64,000 nt of DNA from the NCBI GenBank assembly GCA_036873755.1, contig JAVTVY010020454.1, positions 18,545 through 82,544 on the forward strand, read 5' to 3'. The position numbers and the translations under genes are program-made. This DNA is from Hanleya hanleyi (lineage: Eukaryota; Mollusca; Polyplacophora; Lepidopleurida; Hanleyidae). The notes under the pieces were generated by a model. That model was not told the DNA's origin, did not search any database, and saw only the letters and a list, made by a program, of their open reading frames with translations. Below, piece after piece: positions 34,719-48,500 of the stretch; positions within the stretch are counted from its first letter, which is position 1, and each line of letters starts with the position of its first letter.

Positions 34719-34933
34719 GGTAATTCCCCTAATAATTCGATCACCGGAAGTGCAGCAAAAATGGTATATATCTGGCAATATTCTTCATGGCACCAGCTAC
34801 AAAGTTTCACATTTTGTCATTATATGACTTTTCTTCAATTTGAATGAAGAATGGGAATGTACTTTTTCTCTGTGTTTGAATAACAAGAGTTGAAAAGTGA
34901 ACTTCCTGTGATTGAATTATTAGGGGAATTACC
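34719..34933. mobile_element. MITE, sister of 7003-7389
   Basis: GGTAATTCCCCTAATAATTC with GATCACCGGAAGT is inverted with ACTTCCTGTGATTGAATTAT and TAGGGGAATTACC. It is 215 bp, with longer and cleaner ends than the 7003 copy. Confidence 0.85.
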
Positions 34934-35257
34934 GTAATTCTCATGACCAGTTCCACTCACAAAATATGCGATGAAAAATGAAGTTTTTGCAGTAACCAGA
35001 ATTAGAAGGGGAAAAAAACATGGATGCCTGGGATAGCTTGTTTTGACAAATTTATTCCGATTTACTCGATATACAGGATGGTAGATGTTCAGGTCTGTAT
35101 ACATTTATAGAATGTGCCTGAGGATGTGCCCGGTGTAATAATGTAACTAAATTCTCTCACAAATTCTAGTGTTGAACTGGACAGCATTGGGGTATGCCAA
35201 ATTTGTCAAGAATTGCCTCATCCATATTCAGTCGAGATATTAACGAACAGTTATCAT

Positions 35258-35343
35258 TATTACTACACCTGCAGTTGTTGGTGTATGGCTGTGTGGTATT
35301 ACTACACCTGCAGTTGTTGGTGTATGGCTGTGTGGTATTACTA
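35258..35343 (+). repeat. 39-bp direct duplication
   Basis: TATTACTACACCTGCAGTTG followed by TTGGTGTATGGCTGTGTGG occurs twice back to back without change. Confidence 0.92.
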
Positions 35344-36484
35344 AACAAAATATGCAATTCAGTATTATGTGCCACATGAGTTGCATATATGTGGCCATAA
35401 ACAAATAAACTTGCATGCATGTAACATCACACAGGTAGGCCAACACTAATGATGATAATCCCTGTGCCTGGAAAAATTATTTTGTCAAAATACTGCTACA
35501 TTTGCTTTCCATATTTTCATCTTGGTCTCAGAATATTGTAAGATTTATACATATATTTGTTCAGTTTATTTCTGCCTGGATACTAAAAATATTTTAACTC
35601 TAGATCGAATTTTATGGATAACAACTTCTTTATTGCAAAGGGGTGACATTTCTTATGCAGACACTAGACCCTTGGTCAAAACGAAACTGATGGAATATAT
35701 GTACCAATACATAAAGATATTCCAATGTTTCATCAGGGACTTAATATTCTCATTTATATAAAGTCCCTGATTTCATTTAATCAATAGCTTGATGAAGATG
35801 CTATATAGTATCTGTATTGAAATGTCTTACCTCTGCAATGAAGAAATGGTTATCCATAGAATCACATACTAAGCTATATACATCCATCTAAAGATCTAAA
35901 CGATAACATGCAAATGGAAAGCATTCACATAGTTCTTTTTGAAAATGCAAACCATGAAATGGATTCTGCAAGAATTATGGAGGATAGTGTATATTTCGTA
36001 ATTATATTTTATTGTTAGCAATGTTTGTTACAGGTCCTATATACAACTGAGAGCCCAAACTATTTAAAGGAAATTGTTCAGGCAGTCTGATGATTTGTTT
36101 TGTGAAAGCTTATTCTAGTTTATTATGCTATAGGGATTGGTTTATTGCCTGGTGTATGGTTTCATTCTATTATACCACCCCAAAAATCTGTGTATGACTC
36201 CCTATATGTAGGTGTTTGGGAAACTTACATGTTACATAATATGTTCATAAACAAATAACTACATATTGAAAAGTTGTGATCGCAAACAAATCCTGCTAAA
36301 GTTTACTGCTTGTATTCAGCAATTATTTTACCCGACTTGTTAATGCTAAATTTACAATTTGAGTTGCTTCAGGTAAAAACCCCACTGTCAACGAATATCT
36401 TGAAAGAATACATGTTAAGAAGTATTTTTCTCCGCTGTCATGTATTTTAATGTTGTTCATGCCTTGGAAGTAGTTCCAGCTAAC
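35344..36484. other. Intergenic, nothing recognised
   Basis: AT-rich sequence without visible repeats or genes. Confidence 0.45.
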
Positions 36485-38233
36485 CAGGGGTTATTCTAGC
36501 CCAAAATCTTTCATCTACTCAATTTGAGAATTTCCTAAAACTCAATTTTTCGGCGCGCCGTTGGCGCGCCTATAATTTAAAAATACTCAATATTTTCATT
36601 GTTATCATCTTTTTGTACCAGAAACTCAATATATCCATGATTTTCATAGTTTCGGCTCAGAAACTCAATTATGCAAACATTTTCATAGGGGTAACTAAAA
36701 GAAATTCAAAACCGACATTTAAAAAGACCTGTCCATTGTACACGTAGATTGGTTCAGTAAATGCAGTCTACAGTTTTTGTATGTACAGGAATATCTAATT
36801 ATTATCAGTATGTGACCATGCAGAGTAAATGCTCTAATAATTCAAACATATTTTCTGTTTTATCGAGACTAAGATGTGAACAGCGACAGTTGAAACTGGT
36901 ATAGAGTAGCATTGACTGAAACCAACTGCATGTCCTATGATTGAGTAATGTTATGGTAGTTTTTAAATCCTTGAAGTTGGGATATTGAAATATATCCTAA
37001 TTGGGATATTTTGACCGATTTTCAAACTAAACCGCAATGGCGAATTTCGGCATCTAAAGTACAAAAGCAAGATAGAATTTACTTGACAAAACTGCCAATG
37101 CGATTGTATAATTTTGCTGAGTTTTTCTCACCCAAGTTATTCTCTCTGATATTAAAATTCCATGCATTCTTTTTTCATGTTGCTGCAGTATACTCACCAC
37201 TTTTGTATGTTTTTAAACAAACAAAATAACTAGAAGAATATGCCAACTTGAAAATATGGAATTATAAAAAAAATATCCAAAGTGGGATATTTTATGATCT
37301 CAATTGGGATAGATATTTTATACCAATTGGTCCTTTCCCCTGATCTGGTAAAGGGTCATTTAGTGTGGATTGCATGTAAAATGTTTGAAAAGTTGTCAAT
37401 ATTTTAAAATTAATACTCGATTATCAACCTGAAAACTTCCGTTTTCACTCTGTCCCTAAACCACAGTAAATGACCCTTACGGCGTAGCATTGTGCCGTAT
37501 CGATTTTTTTCGGCGGTATCGTGTTGTACAGAATAGACTATACGACGACTGAAACAACATAGACTTTGTTATTTAGTGTAGTCTCTGATTGGCGTCAGAC
37601 GATACCAGTCGAGAAAAATATTTTGCATCAGTTGATCCATGGAGCAGTAGGCATGGTTGATCGAACAATTTCATTCACATATTACTTTATTCACCGTGTG
37701 CTGTTGGTTTTCGGGCCGCTGGTTTGCGACTGCCCTCGTCCATGCTGTCAAAGTGTTTGTGGTGTGTTTCTATTAACGAGCACGCGCTCTCATATGTATA
37801 CCACCCCTTGGCAGATCTTCGTAACGCGGTGTTTCATTGGGTAGTAATTCCAACGACATAATCACTTGTCCAATGAATAAGCGCAAGACTGAAGCCGTTC
37901 TCCTGCGTACCGTTCAGATTGCCAATATCACCTTTGTGCGGAGAGTTACACTGCGCCAGGAAACAACAACAACGACAACAGACGTCGGTTCGTGAACTCG
38001 GGACAAGATTCAAGGATTAAAATAAGTTTATTCCGATACAACTACACAACAATGAAGACCAGTAAATCAGCAAAACTCAATATTTTTTTCGCGCGCAAGC
38101 GCGCGTAATGGGGAAAATTACGAGAAACTGAATTTGTCGAGGGAAAACTCAATTTGCAAAAGTCCTCAAAACTCAATTTCGGAAATTTCTCATCGGGATT
38201 ACCACGATGAGAAAACGGCTAGAAAAACCCCTG
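36485..38233. mobile_element. hAT-like non-autonomous element, 1.75 kb
   Basis: CAGGGGTTATTCTAGCC at the left is inverted with GGCTAGAAAAACCCCTG at the right; CTAAC borders both sides. CTCAATTT occurs near each end. It contains GCGCGCC palindromes and nested inverted segments (GGGATATT and AATATCCC types at 36975-37320). No intact transposase. Confidence 0.75.
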
Positions 38234-38940
38234 CTAACATTTAGATGAATGCACGAGTATCATTCCAGTTTATTGTACAGTTTTTATGTATAGATGCTTT
38301 GAAAATGTAAAATGCGAGGCCTTGTATTATTAAAGGACATGAATAGTTGATGATGAGCCAAGGAGACGATGCTTATTGTATCAGCATTGACTTTCAGCTG
38401 AGGGCCCTTGTCTGTTTCACACATTGTAGCAGAGTTTATTTCTACCTGTCAATGGTTTTGTCCAGACCAAGACAACAGAGACAAAAAATGTCCGGCATCA
38501 GTTTCAAAAATACTGTTCATATCCGTACCACAAGTTTCCTTTGGTCATTATTGGGAAACCCAGAGTGGTTTCTGACTGGGCTGCCTTGATCTGCACAAAA
38601 CTATTGATGAGTAGAAATAAACACTGCTGCAATATGTTAAATGGATAAGGACCTTCAGCTGAAAGTCCAAGCTGATCACGACTGAGACGTTTGGCTATAT
38701 TGTATTGAATGTTCAATGATATTAGATCACAAAGACTGTTCACTGCTGTTAGAATGAAACAACTGTACATTATAATTTATTATTATCAATTGCAATAAAA
38801 TACAGTATATCCTTGAAAGCAAACATCATCAATCCAGAGTTTCTCTTGTTTTTGTTTCTCCTCTAAGAGCCCACAACAGATGTGGCATTGTTTTATCCAT
38901 ATACAACTTCAGAAATTTCAAGACTGGGAAGACTTTAAAA

Positions 38941-39366
38941 CAGGGTTCGTACACTACCTTGAAAACATTGAAAGGCCTTGAAAGTGACAATTTGGAATTC
39001 AAGGTCTTGAAAAGCCTTGAAAAATAGAATATTGTGGAAAAGACTGGTGGAATTTCTGTCCATTGTTTTCAATCCAATTGGCAAGTTGTAGCTCAGAAGT
39101 TTTACTCAAAGTCCTTTGCTGACAGATGGCAAAATGAAGCTCATCATAGCGATATATTCTATTCCAAAGACGATCTATGAACCACAGCATAGATTTGTTT
39201 ACGGGACATTCATCATGTTCATACTCGTGATTAAGTAAAAAAAAATAAAAATAAAAAACTTCATCTGTATAGTTTCAATGACACTGGAATTAATATGCCT
39301 TGAAAAATGGAACTATTCCCTTGAAAAGACATTGAAAATTGAAAGCTTCAAGGTGTACGAACCCTG
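38941..39366. mobile_element. hAT-like MITE 37 bp after the PAQR3 stop
   Basis: CAGGGTTCGTACACTACCTT at the left is inverted with AAGGTGTACGAACCCTG at the right, with TTAAAA-like flanks. CCTTGAAA is repeated inside. Its position means the PAQR3 3' UTR starts in or runs through this element. Confidence 0.85.
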
Positions 39367-39402
39367 TTAAAAAAAACTTTCTTCGGGAACATCTGTAATA
39401 TG

Positions 39403-39530
39403 TTAATTCCAGCATCCTTCTGTCATGCGTACGGCCATGATATTGCGTACGCTGTACTGGCACCAGACTAACGATCCCAGAATTCCCAGATGCCACCATT
39501 GATGGCTTGAGCCAATGAAATCAAAACGCC
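39403..39530 (-). CDS. PAQR3: PAQR3 last exon with HxxxH zinc site and stop
   Basis: The acceptor ATATTTTCAG precedes 39530. The 128 nt encode (G)RFDFIGSSHQWWHLGILGS, then LVWCQYSVRNIMAVRMTEGC, then WN and TAA at 39405-39403. SHQWWH carries the last two zinc-ligand histidines, spaced as in human SHQIWH. An 8.7-kb intron separates it from the previous exon. The exon sits in a 264-bp gap between a hAT-like element (ends 39366) and a LINE tail (starts 39630). Confidence 0.93.
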
Positions 39531-42500
39531 CTGAAAATATAAATGACAAATATATACTAAACAGTTGATCAACCTTATATTTTGGACACCGGATTTCTCA
39601 TTTCTGTTTATTTCACTTTGACATGTCAGGAGAGAGAGAGAATTTAGGTTTTAATGTCGCATTCAGCAGTATTTCAGCTATATAGCAACGGTCAAACAAA
39701 ATCCCAAGTATTCCGACAAAAACAAGTTAAAAACCCAGCCATCAACACAATGCACATACACTAAAATCTATACAACAAACCGATTTCTCTCAACCTAATA
39801 TACAGTCTTCTTTTACTGGACTGAAAAGATCTTCTAAACTAGCTGCTTGATAAAAATAATCTCTTAATATCCATACAGTCGATCAGAATATGTTTCACTG
39901 TGAGATCTTCATGGCATGGAATACACCTTGGGGTTGGTTCTTTTTTTTTTAGTAAATTTTTCGTGAGTTAATCATGTATGGGCGATTCTACATTGCCTGA
40001 TCATGGCTTGATAGAAACATTTCTGGCTGCTCAGATGAGTATATCCTACAGTTTTTTGGAACTCCTGAAGTTTGTTAATATCCACAGCATTCCATAAAGA
40101 TTGAAACAGCTTTCTCACACAAGCACAGATAGAGGGTCTGAAATTGGTATATGGGATTCCAACAGGCTCAACCTCATTATTTAGGGCTGCCTTAGCCATT
40201 TCATCAGCTTCAGTATTTCCTTTGATGCCAATGTGACTAGGCAACCAACAAATCAACATCAATCAGTTTATGAAATCTGGGGTCATATAATTGTAGAATG
40301 TTCAAGATGATGAGATGAGTTGAAGTTCCACTCTCAATCACTTGAAGGCATGACAGTGAATCTGAGAATATGACCTATTTTCTTCCTATAGTAGACCCAA
40401 AACCTTCTAAAGCTGACAAAAGAGGGTCACACAGGTGAAACACGACCTGACCAAGGCATATGCTGTGCTGGCCAATGGTGGCGAAATTCTTTGCCTTCCA
40501 ATGACATTGGAAAGAATCAAACCTAGAACCATTGATTAAATTGAAAGACGGACAACTTGGCTCAGTTAGAATCTAATTAAAATTGAGGGGAAAATGTTAG
40601 GACATTCTTAACATGAATGTTAGGCTTCTCTCTTGCAGGAAACAAGCCGATGTTTGTGTATACTATGATTGTCTTTTTGAATTTGGTGCTAATACTGTTA
40701 TATGGAAAATGGAATAGGTCTTTGGATTATGGACGCGGATATTCTCTAATGGACGACGGCTGGATTATGAATGACGGACTAGACGCTTGTAATTAGAAAA
40801 ACTTTGGTTACCGTACTTCATACACCATTATGATTGCGACCCAAAAACTGGATGTGGAGAGTGACCAAAGAAATTTGGATCAAAAATCAATGTTGACTCA
40901 AAGGGTGGAAGTTGTAAAGATTGCCACCAAAGAAATACTTGTAGTAGAAATGTTATCCACCAGTTTCATATGCAACCAGAAACGGTGCTACCCAGAATCT
41001 TTAGGTCAGAATAATATTTTCTCTCCAGATGTTTTCATAACCATTTCTAGACTCAAGGTTTCAGGTCAAAACTTGGATTTGCATTCTTGAATTACTGACA
41101 GATTTGACAATGGTGGCACTACTGATTTGGCTTTAAAGCGTAACCTCCAGTGCCCAGCATGGAAAACAATCCCAAGAAAGATCCTGTGGCATTAGGTACC
41201 CACTGTTACCTAGTTTGTCCTAAAAGGAAAATTTGGTATATAATTCATGTAAGAGGAGATACCGCTTTTCAACGGGACTTCACATGTTACCAGACAATGG
41301 CCGACCACTTCCCCATTTGCTACTATTGGGAATCCTGTAAATTCACGTCACTTCGTCTTACATGAATAACTATATGCCGAAAATTTGATGGTACAACATA
41401 CAGGTGAACAAAATCAGATCTTGAGGCAAGGTACCCACATACCAAATTAGGAGAGAACCAAGATTTTCAGAAGTTATTGCCAGGAAACAAAATTTCATCT
41501 TGGCTCCCAGGTGGCATCACCTATAGGCGAATTGGCATGAAAAACAATCCCAAGCAAGATCTTGAGAAAAGTTAAAATTGGAATTTTCCAAATTTGGAAA
41601 GAATCTGTTCAGATTTACAGAAGTTATTGGACGGACTGACACCAATACTATAGTCCCCGTTCAGCCCTTCGGGCATTGGGGGATAATGAAAGTGAACGGC
41701 AGCTCAATAATTATTCACATAATCATCAGTGATTTTCTTCTGCATGACCAACCAAAACAACAACTGTGTAAAAAAGCAGCTGAAAGTTTATTAGCAGAAG
41801 CAGGATGACATTCTAAATACTGGAGGAAAAGCACATAGAATGGAAATAAAATAAAATGGAGGTAAAAAAAGAACTCAGAAATGAAGGTCTTTTTAATTCA
41901 TGAATACATGTATATTAAACCAGAAGCAAATCAGCTAGAAGTCTGTAATTTCAGATTAGATTAGCTAAAATGCATTGGCCACCGTCTCCCTGCTTATAGC
42001 ACAAGATGTGACATTGTTGAACAAGATTCTAGTGGTGTGGGCAGTTTGACGAGTGCCTATCTATTCTAATGTTAAAAATTCTGGTTGATTTGCTTATGAT
42101 TAAACAAAAAGAAATTCACTTTTCGATCAATGAATACAACTTTATTAAGCAAAAACAAACATTTTTACCTCCATCATGGACAAGTTAGACAGGCAGTTTT
42201 TTCTAACCTGCCAAGTGCTGTCACAAAGTAAAAAGGGGGCACTTTAACAATTGCGTTTTTTTAAAACCCCTCATACACAAGTTTCAAGCCAGGGTTCATA
42301 GAAATCCATCCAGATTTTTTTTACCCAAAAACTACATATGTAACAGTTGAATGTCGCCTAATTTATTTTCAACAACTGTGTCAAATTCAGGCACAAACTT
42401 GGAGAGAAGAGAATGGTTAAACTGTGCAGTCTGAATATGCAGACTTTCAAGTGTTGTATAATTGACTGCCATTTGCTCATTACTAATATCAATTGCTCTC

Positions 42501-45500
42501 ATCCATCAAAAGGGCTCCCTTGGAGTTTCATGATTCTACATGATAATGACCTTACTTTTGGAAATGTTCAGGGGCAAGAGGTATTGTAAGCACTTTAATA
42601 ATTCATTTGTGCCAGTTTATCACTAGAATATGTACTCACCTTCCCACAATTGTGAGTACATAGAAGAAACATAAGGGAACAATTTGAGGAAACAGTCTTA
42701 ATTCAGGGAACTATAGTTTTTCATATCTAACAACATTGGAAAGCAATCACACAGACGTAAAAATAAATATAGCAGAACAGTAAATCGAACACATATCTCA
42801 AAATATATGATTATAATCTTAACATACAAATACAGGTAACAACAAAACAATGTAATAAGCTATCTGCTTGATGGTGGGAAATTCATTTGACCTCTCCGGA
42901 CACAAAGCACCCTTCATTCCCTTGTGACATATGTTGGTTCCCAGAATTAAGCGCTGTATCTATTATTTATCACAGTTTACATGTAAATATTTCAGCCATC
43001 TATTATTTTTCTTTCAAACACAAGACAAATTGTACAAAATGAAAGATATTTTATCTTCATTCTTGGTCAAGGTAGCTCTGCTAGAAACTTTGCATTTAAT
43101 GCAATATTACAGGAACAACCACTGTATTATGAGGTACATGTACCTTGCAATAAAAAGAATTTGACTGGTCTCTTCGGAATTTGAAGTGCTGCCTCTTTGA
43201 GAAATATGTCATTCTAAAATTTTCAAATGATCAGAAGAATTTCTGAAAAGCTCTGTTCTATGAGAAACCATTATGTTAATTTATAACAATTTGCACACTG
43301 CAAAGTACCAAAGGTGATTGAACATATGGAATAAAATTGTGAACTTTCAGACATTCTGCTCAAGCCCTTGGAAAAGCCACTGAGTAATATGTACAGCGTA
43401 AGTTTAGACACGGTCACAGTGATGAAAATATTTCGGATATCGTGATTTTATGTGTTCACCATTTAGGCTATTGTCATTTGATTGGTTGTTTAGCAGGACC
43501 TTGATTTTTTTAATACACATGCTAAATGCTATAATTATTTATTATTAATCGTTAAATTGCATACCAATTGTATATGAATATGAAGAAAATGAGTAAGTTT
43601 TACTCATGAAAATGTAAATCCCTCATCCATTCTAATTATTTGCCCTCAAAATATAGATGAGGGCTGGTCATGCTAAACAACCAATCAAGTGACTATGGCC
43701 TTAATGAATGAACATACAAATATGCTCAGTTATACACTGTATTGGGAGTTTTATATTCCAGTGGATGTCCTTCAGTACCCAGCATGGAAAACAATCCCAA
43801 GCAAGATCCTGTGGCATTAGGTACCCACTATTACAGTATTATTTCTAACATCTACACACTCAGGTACCGTACAGTCAAACCATTTCACAGGATTTGCCTG
43901 CACCATCTTTGACATCTATACTACTACAGTTCTTACTTCCATATGCTGTTTTGAAAAAGCATCTTGTCTAGTTTTGCACCACAGCTGTGCCAACATCAGT
44001 CTCTCGTGTCTGTTAAAATTGTGATATATTATCATAGCAATACATATCATAGCAATACGTGCCAAAGGCGGATTTTGCTATGGGGTATTCAGAGGCATTT
44101 CACAGGAAAAAAAAAATTGAATTCTAGAGTCCATTTCACATGATCTGGAGTATTTTTGGAGGTTTCTTTCAGATAATTAATAGTGATATACTAATAGTAT
44201 CTACATAATTTCCATGCTTCACTGCGTGAAAACTATATTACAGCAGCAATCAACGTTCATCAGCCGAGTTGTTGATCTCAAAATCTCTTCCCCGGCCCCT
44301 AATATTCCTACGCCTCTGAATAACTCTCCTTGGGGGTCAGTTAGATGAGTGATGGGGAGGGAGAGTGATCAGTCCCCTTACAAACGAGACTGTTTCAGTC
44401 TATTTGAACTGAACAAGCAGCATGTAACATAACTGATACTTTGTTTTAAGTCCCAGTCTCCAGGGGAAACCTTGCAACATTGTATCAGAAAGGCATCTTT
44501 CAACATTGTGACAGAGACAATAGCTCAGTTGAAATGGCCAACTGAAGTGAGAATATATCCATCTAGTTCAAGGACCTTTTATTTGAGGATTTCAATATTC
44601 CATAACAAGGAATGGTTTCTAAGTACACCAAAGTGTACCTTCAAAATATACAGCAATGTGTACATGTACCTTCAGAGATTGTACAGAGTGGTCAGAGAGC
44701 ACATGTGTTCCTTCAGAGAGTTTTCAGAGTACATCTATGTGTACATTCAGTGAGTACATCAATGTGTATCTTCAGAGATTTTCAGCAAGTACAACTATGT
44801 GTACATTCATTGAGTATACCCATGTGTACCTTCAACAAGTACATCAATGTGTACCTCCATACTATAGAGTACATAAATGTGTACCTTAAGAGTGAGTACA
44901 ACCAATTGTACCTCAAAGTACATCAACATATGCCTTCAGAGAGTACACCAAGAGGTACCTTCAGGGTGCATAGTAAATCTGTGTACCATCAGAGTACATC
45001 TGTGTACATTCAATGTATATCATCAGGGTACACCAATGTGCACATTCAGACTATATACATGTATAACTTCAGGGAGTACATTCCGGCTTACCTTCAATGA
45101 ATACACAGTTAATTTGTGTATCTTCAGTCACGGTACACCCAGGTATACCTTCAGCATATACCTATAGATGTGTACACTTTGGAGAGCATACATGTAGCCT
45201 TAGAGTATATCAATGTGTACCTTAGAGTACAAAGTAAATATATGTGTACCTTCTGAGTATATCTGAGTGTACCTTCAGAGCACATATATGTGTACCTTCA
45301 GAAAATACACCCATGTGTACCTTCAGGGAGTATATCAATGACTACCTTCAGAGAGTAGTGAGTGGATATGATTTAATGTTGCTTTCAACAATCTTTCAGT
45401 CATATCACAATGTTTCGGTCTTTTAACTACTCACACCTGGGATCCCACGGGTAGAATCTTATTCCTTTTTACACCCAGGACTCTTGTGACAAGCTGTCCG

Positions 45501-48500
45501 AGGAGCTGAGGCCCCAGATTACAACACCCCAATCCTTCCACGGGAGCCCCATGACCCCCTTCAGGGAGTACATTGTATATCAACATGTATTACTTATTAG
45601 AGAGTACATACATATAAACAGCACTATCACAGAATATTAGATTACCCACAATTGTGTTTGGCAGTAATTCATGAGATCTGCAGATAAAATGTACTTCTGA
45701 TGTACTGTATGACACACTCAATAGATGTGATTCAGAAGTATCTCTATTACCAGTCAGGGGACCAACTTACAGAAGTTATAAATTATAACCTCTACAATTG
45801 ATTATATCAAAATCGTCACTGTTCACAAAATATGATATTTTGACCAGTAGTGAAGTCACTGAGTATAATGAACTCTGTTAATTCATTTAATACAGTCCAT
45901 TACTATGTCTAACAGCTTTCAAGTGCATGTGGTACATTCATAAAACTTACATAATCATGATATTATAACCTAGATAAATGTATTACGTATCAGCTTAGAT
46001 CATTACATCTAAGATTTTCCCTCAATTATGTATATTTTTTCTGAAATGCTATGAAATTAAGTCCATTAAGGAGGTATTACTTAGGACCACACTCGTTTTG
46101 AAGAGCTGCACTCGTTTTTGTTTACTGTGCAAATTGACATTATATAACCTTATAAAGTATAAAGCTGATGGAAAGTTGATGTAACATTTATGGCCAAATC
46201 CAATCTACTTAGAGTAACCTTGTCATGTTTGCATTAGAAGATGATGTTTTCTTTCCTCTGGTCAACTTTTTGTGACATTTCCTTCCACAAACATTTTTGT
46301 GGTCAATGGGCACCACAAATTATAACTTAGAGTTATTGTTGCATGTAGTTCATAACTTGGCTAGGTTATAATTCTTATAACTTCTGTCAGTTGATCCCCT
46401 GACTCATTATAGAGTACATTCATGAGATGTTCTGTACAATAGAATGTCTTTGCCAGCCTTGTGCCACCATACAAATGCCACTAAGATTATCACATGCCAC
46501 CACTGATGACTCGAACCGATATAGTCACATGACCCTACAAAAGGGAAGACAACTGTATTTAGAGATTTTGTGATATTTTATTTTTTCGTTTACTTTAAGA
46601 CTGTTGAGAGATCAGAGTTATCTGTAAATTTATTTGAGTATGTCTGTTAATATAGTTCAGTAATAAATATAATATATTTTAGTAATAAATATATGCATCA
46701 CTATCTTTGAAAGACAATAGAAATGCCACAGGCATGTGTATGCTCAAGATATTTCAGAAAACTTGAGCTGAATGATTTATTTTACAGTACCATGGAATAT
46801 TTGGAGTAAAGTCAAAAGATTCACGCGCAGACTTTATGAATCATTCATCAACCGACATGTTGAAGTAGACATTCACATAGGTGGAGGAATATTGTGGATG
46901 ATTAATATCATGGAACATTAAATATCATGGAACATTAAATATCATGGAACATTAAATATCATGGAAAATTTGTTATATAGAACCATTCAGACAAACAAAA
47001 CCAAAGAACATGCTTGTTACTAAACTATAGCAGATCTATCATGCAGGATATGAGTAAGTAAGGATTAACAGTAAGGAAGATAAACCAAAGGAGTTATTTA
47101 GCCCTGTATAATGGACTTCATGATTAAGTACTTCCTCTGGCCTTGGGGACTATAGATTAGAATTTTTTTCACTTGGTATATTTGGATGAAGCTAGGCCAG
47201 AACAGAAAATGTGAAATTTCATTGACTACTCTAATGATGTCATAATATCAGCTGAGTTTTTATTGATATTTTGATTTTTTTTCTAATGAAAACCATTCTG
47301 AATTGATTCTTCGCACCAACACATGCAGGATTATATAGGATTCCAATACAACAATGAATCAAGTCCTTATTTCCCACTGCTCCCCACCCCTCCTTTCCAT
47401 AATTCTGAAGCCCCACCTCTTCTCTCCCCCCCACCCCAACCCTCTCCCTTCTCACAAAACACACCCACTCTCAGCCTCCGGGACCAGGTGGGATATTAAT
47501 ATGAACTGTTGCATTGAGATGTGTATCGACCACTGGAGTAAGTACGAATGGCGCCAGCCTTAGTAAAGCCACTAGAATAATGAACACAAAAACACTGAAA
47601 ATGGAAAATGAGTTCTACATGGCAGATTGAATACTGCAGCCCTAACAATTAGCTGTAATATTCATCAATTGACAAAGTAAATACCATGGTACCAAAAGTG
47701 CAGTAAAATTTGTTAGGTGGATACAAGATGTCACTTGGGATTGCGTTTCGTCCACATCCGTGTATAGGTGATGCCCTTTGTGGGCAAACTTGGGTATTGT
47801 TTCTGGATAATAACATCAGATAGACAAAAGCTTCTATCTAAACTTGGTTTGTGGATACTTCACTAAAAGATCTCACATGGGATTGCATTTAGAGGATCAG
47901 ATCTATGATGATTTTAGATCCATGATCTTTTATCAACAGGGAGTTATATGTGAGTTATGTTAATACCACAAGATTTTTGTTGGTATGTATTTCCTCGACT
48001 CGGAGCAGTACTGCCAAGAAATTTATACATGAAAATAGGATCTACAAGTTAGACATAAATGGTTAATTTTCAAAATTAAAAGTATAAGAAAGACAAACTG
48101 GCAGACAGAGTGTTGCGAAATAGCAAAGCATCAAGAACAAGAGGTGTGACAATAAGCAACATGCAGTACACATATTTGAGAGGGAATGATAAAAGTGAAC
48201 ATACCTGGGAAATATCTCTCAGGGAACTTGCTGATATAAAAGAAGAAAGCTACCATTCCCAAGATGTACATAATCATAACTTTGGGAACGAACATCTGCG
48301 GAGAAAAGAGAACCTAATATTCATGAAGTGCTTTAATTTATTATATTCATGACACAGTAATATATCAGTGTTTATCAATGAATGCATTTGAGAAATGAAC
48401 TGATTACAAAGAAATACAATCTGTGTTTTCGTATATAGATCTTCACTGTAAGAAATAGCCCGACTGCACAGTGAGGCCTGATCTGTCGTGAGCTTTTCTC

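Noticed and set aside
39972..40262. Intact RNase H-like gene
   Set aside because: It is a fragment with frame breaks upstream and the cysteine motif in another frame, so a dead LINE copy.
42560..42571. Segment with PEHF near a GTAAGG donor as a PAQR3 PERYFPG exon
   Set aside because: The phase is wrong and the true motif was found at 48205-48295.
44472..45426. Several overlapping open frames of up to 162 codons
   Set aside because: They run through a 25-bp minisatellite and the translations merely repeat its unit.
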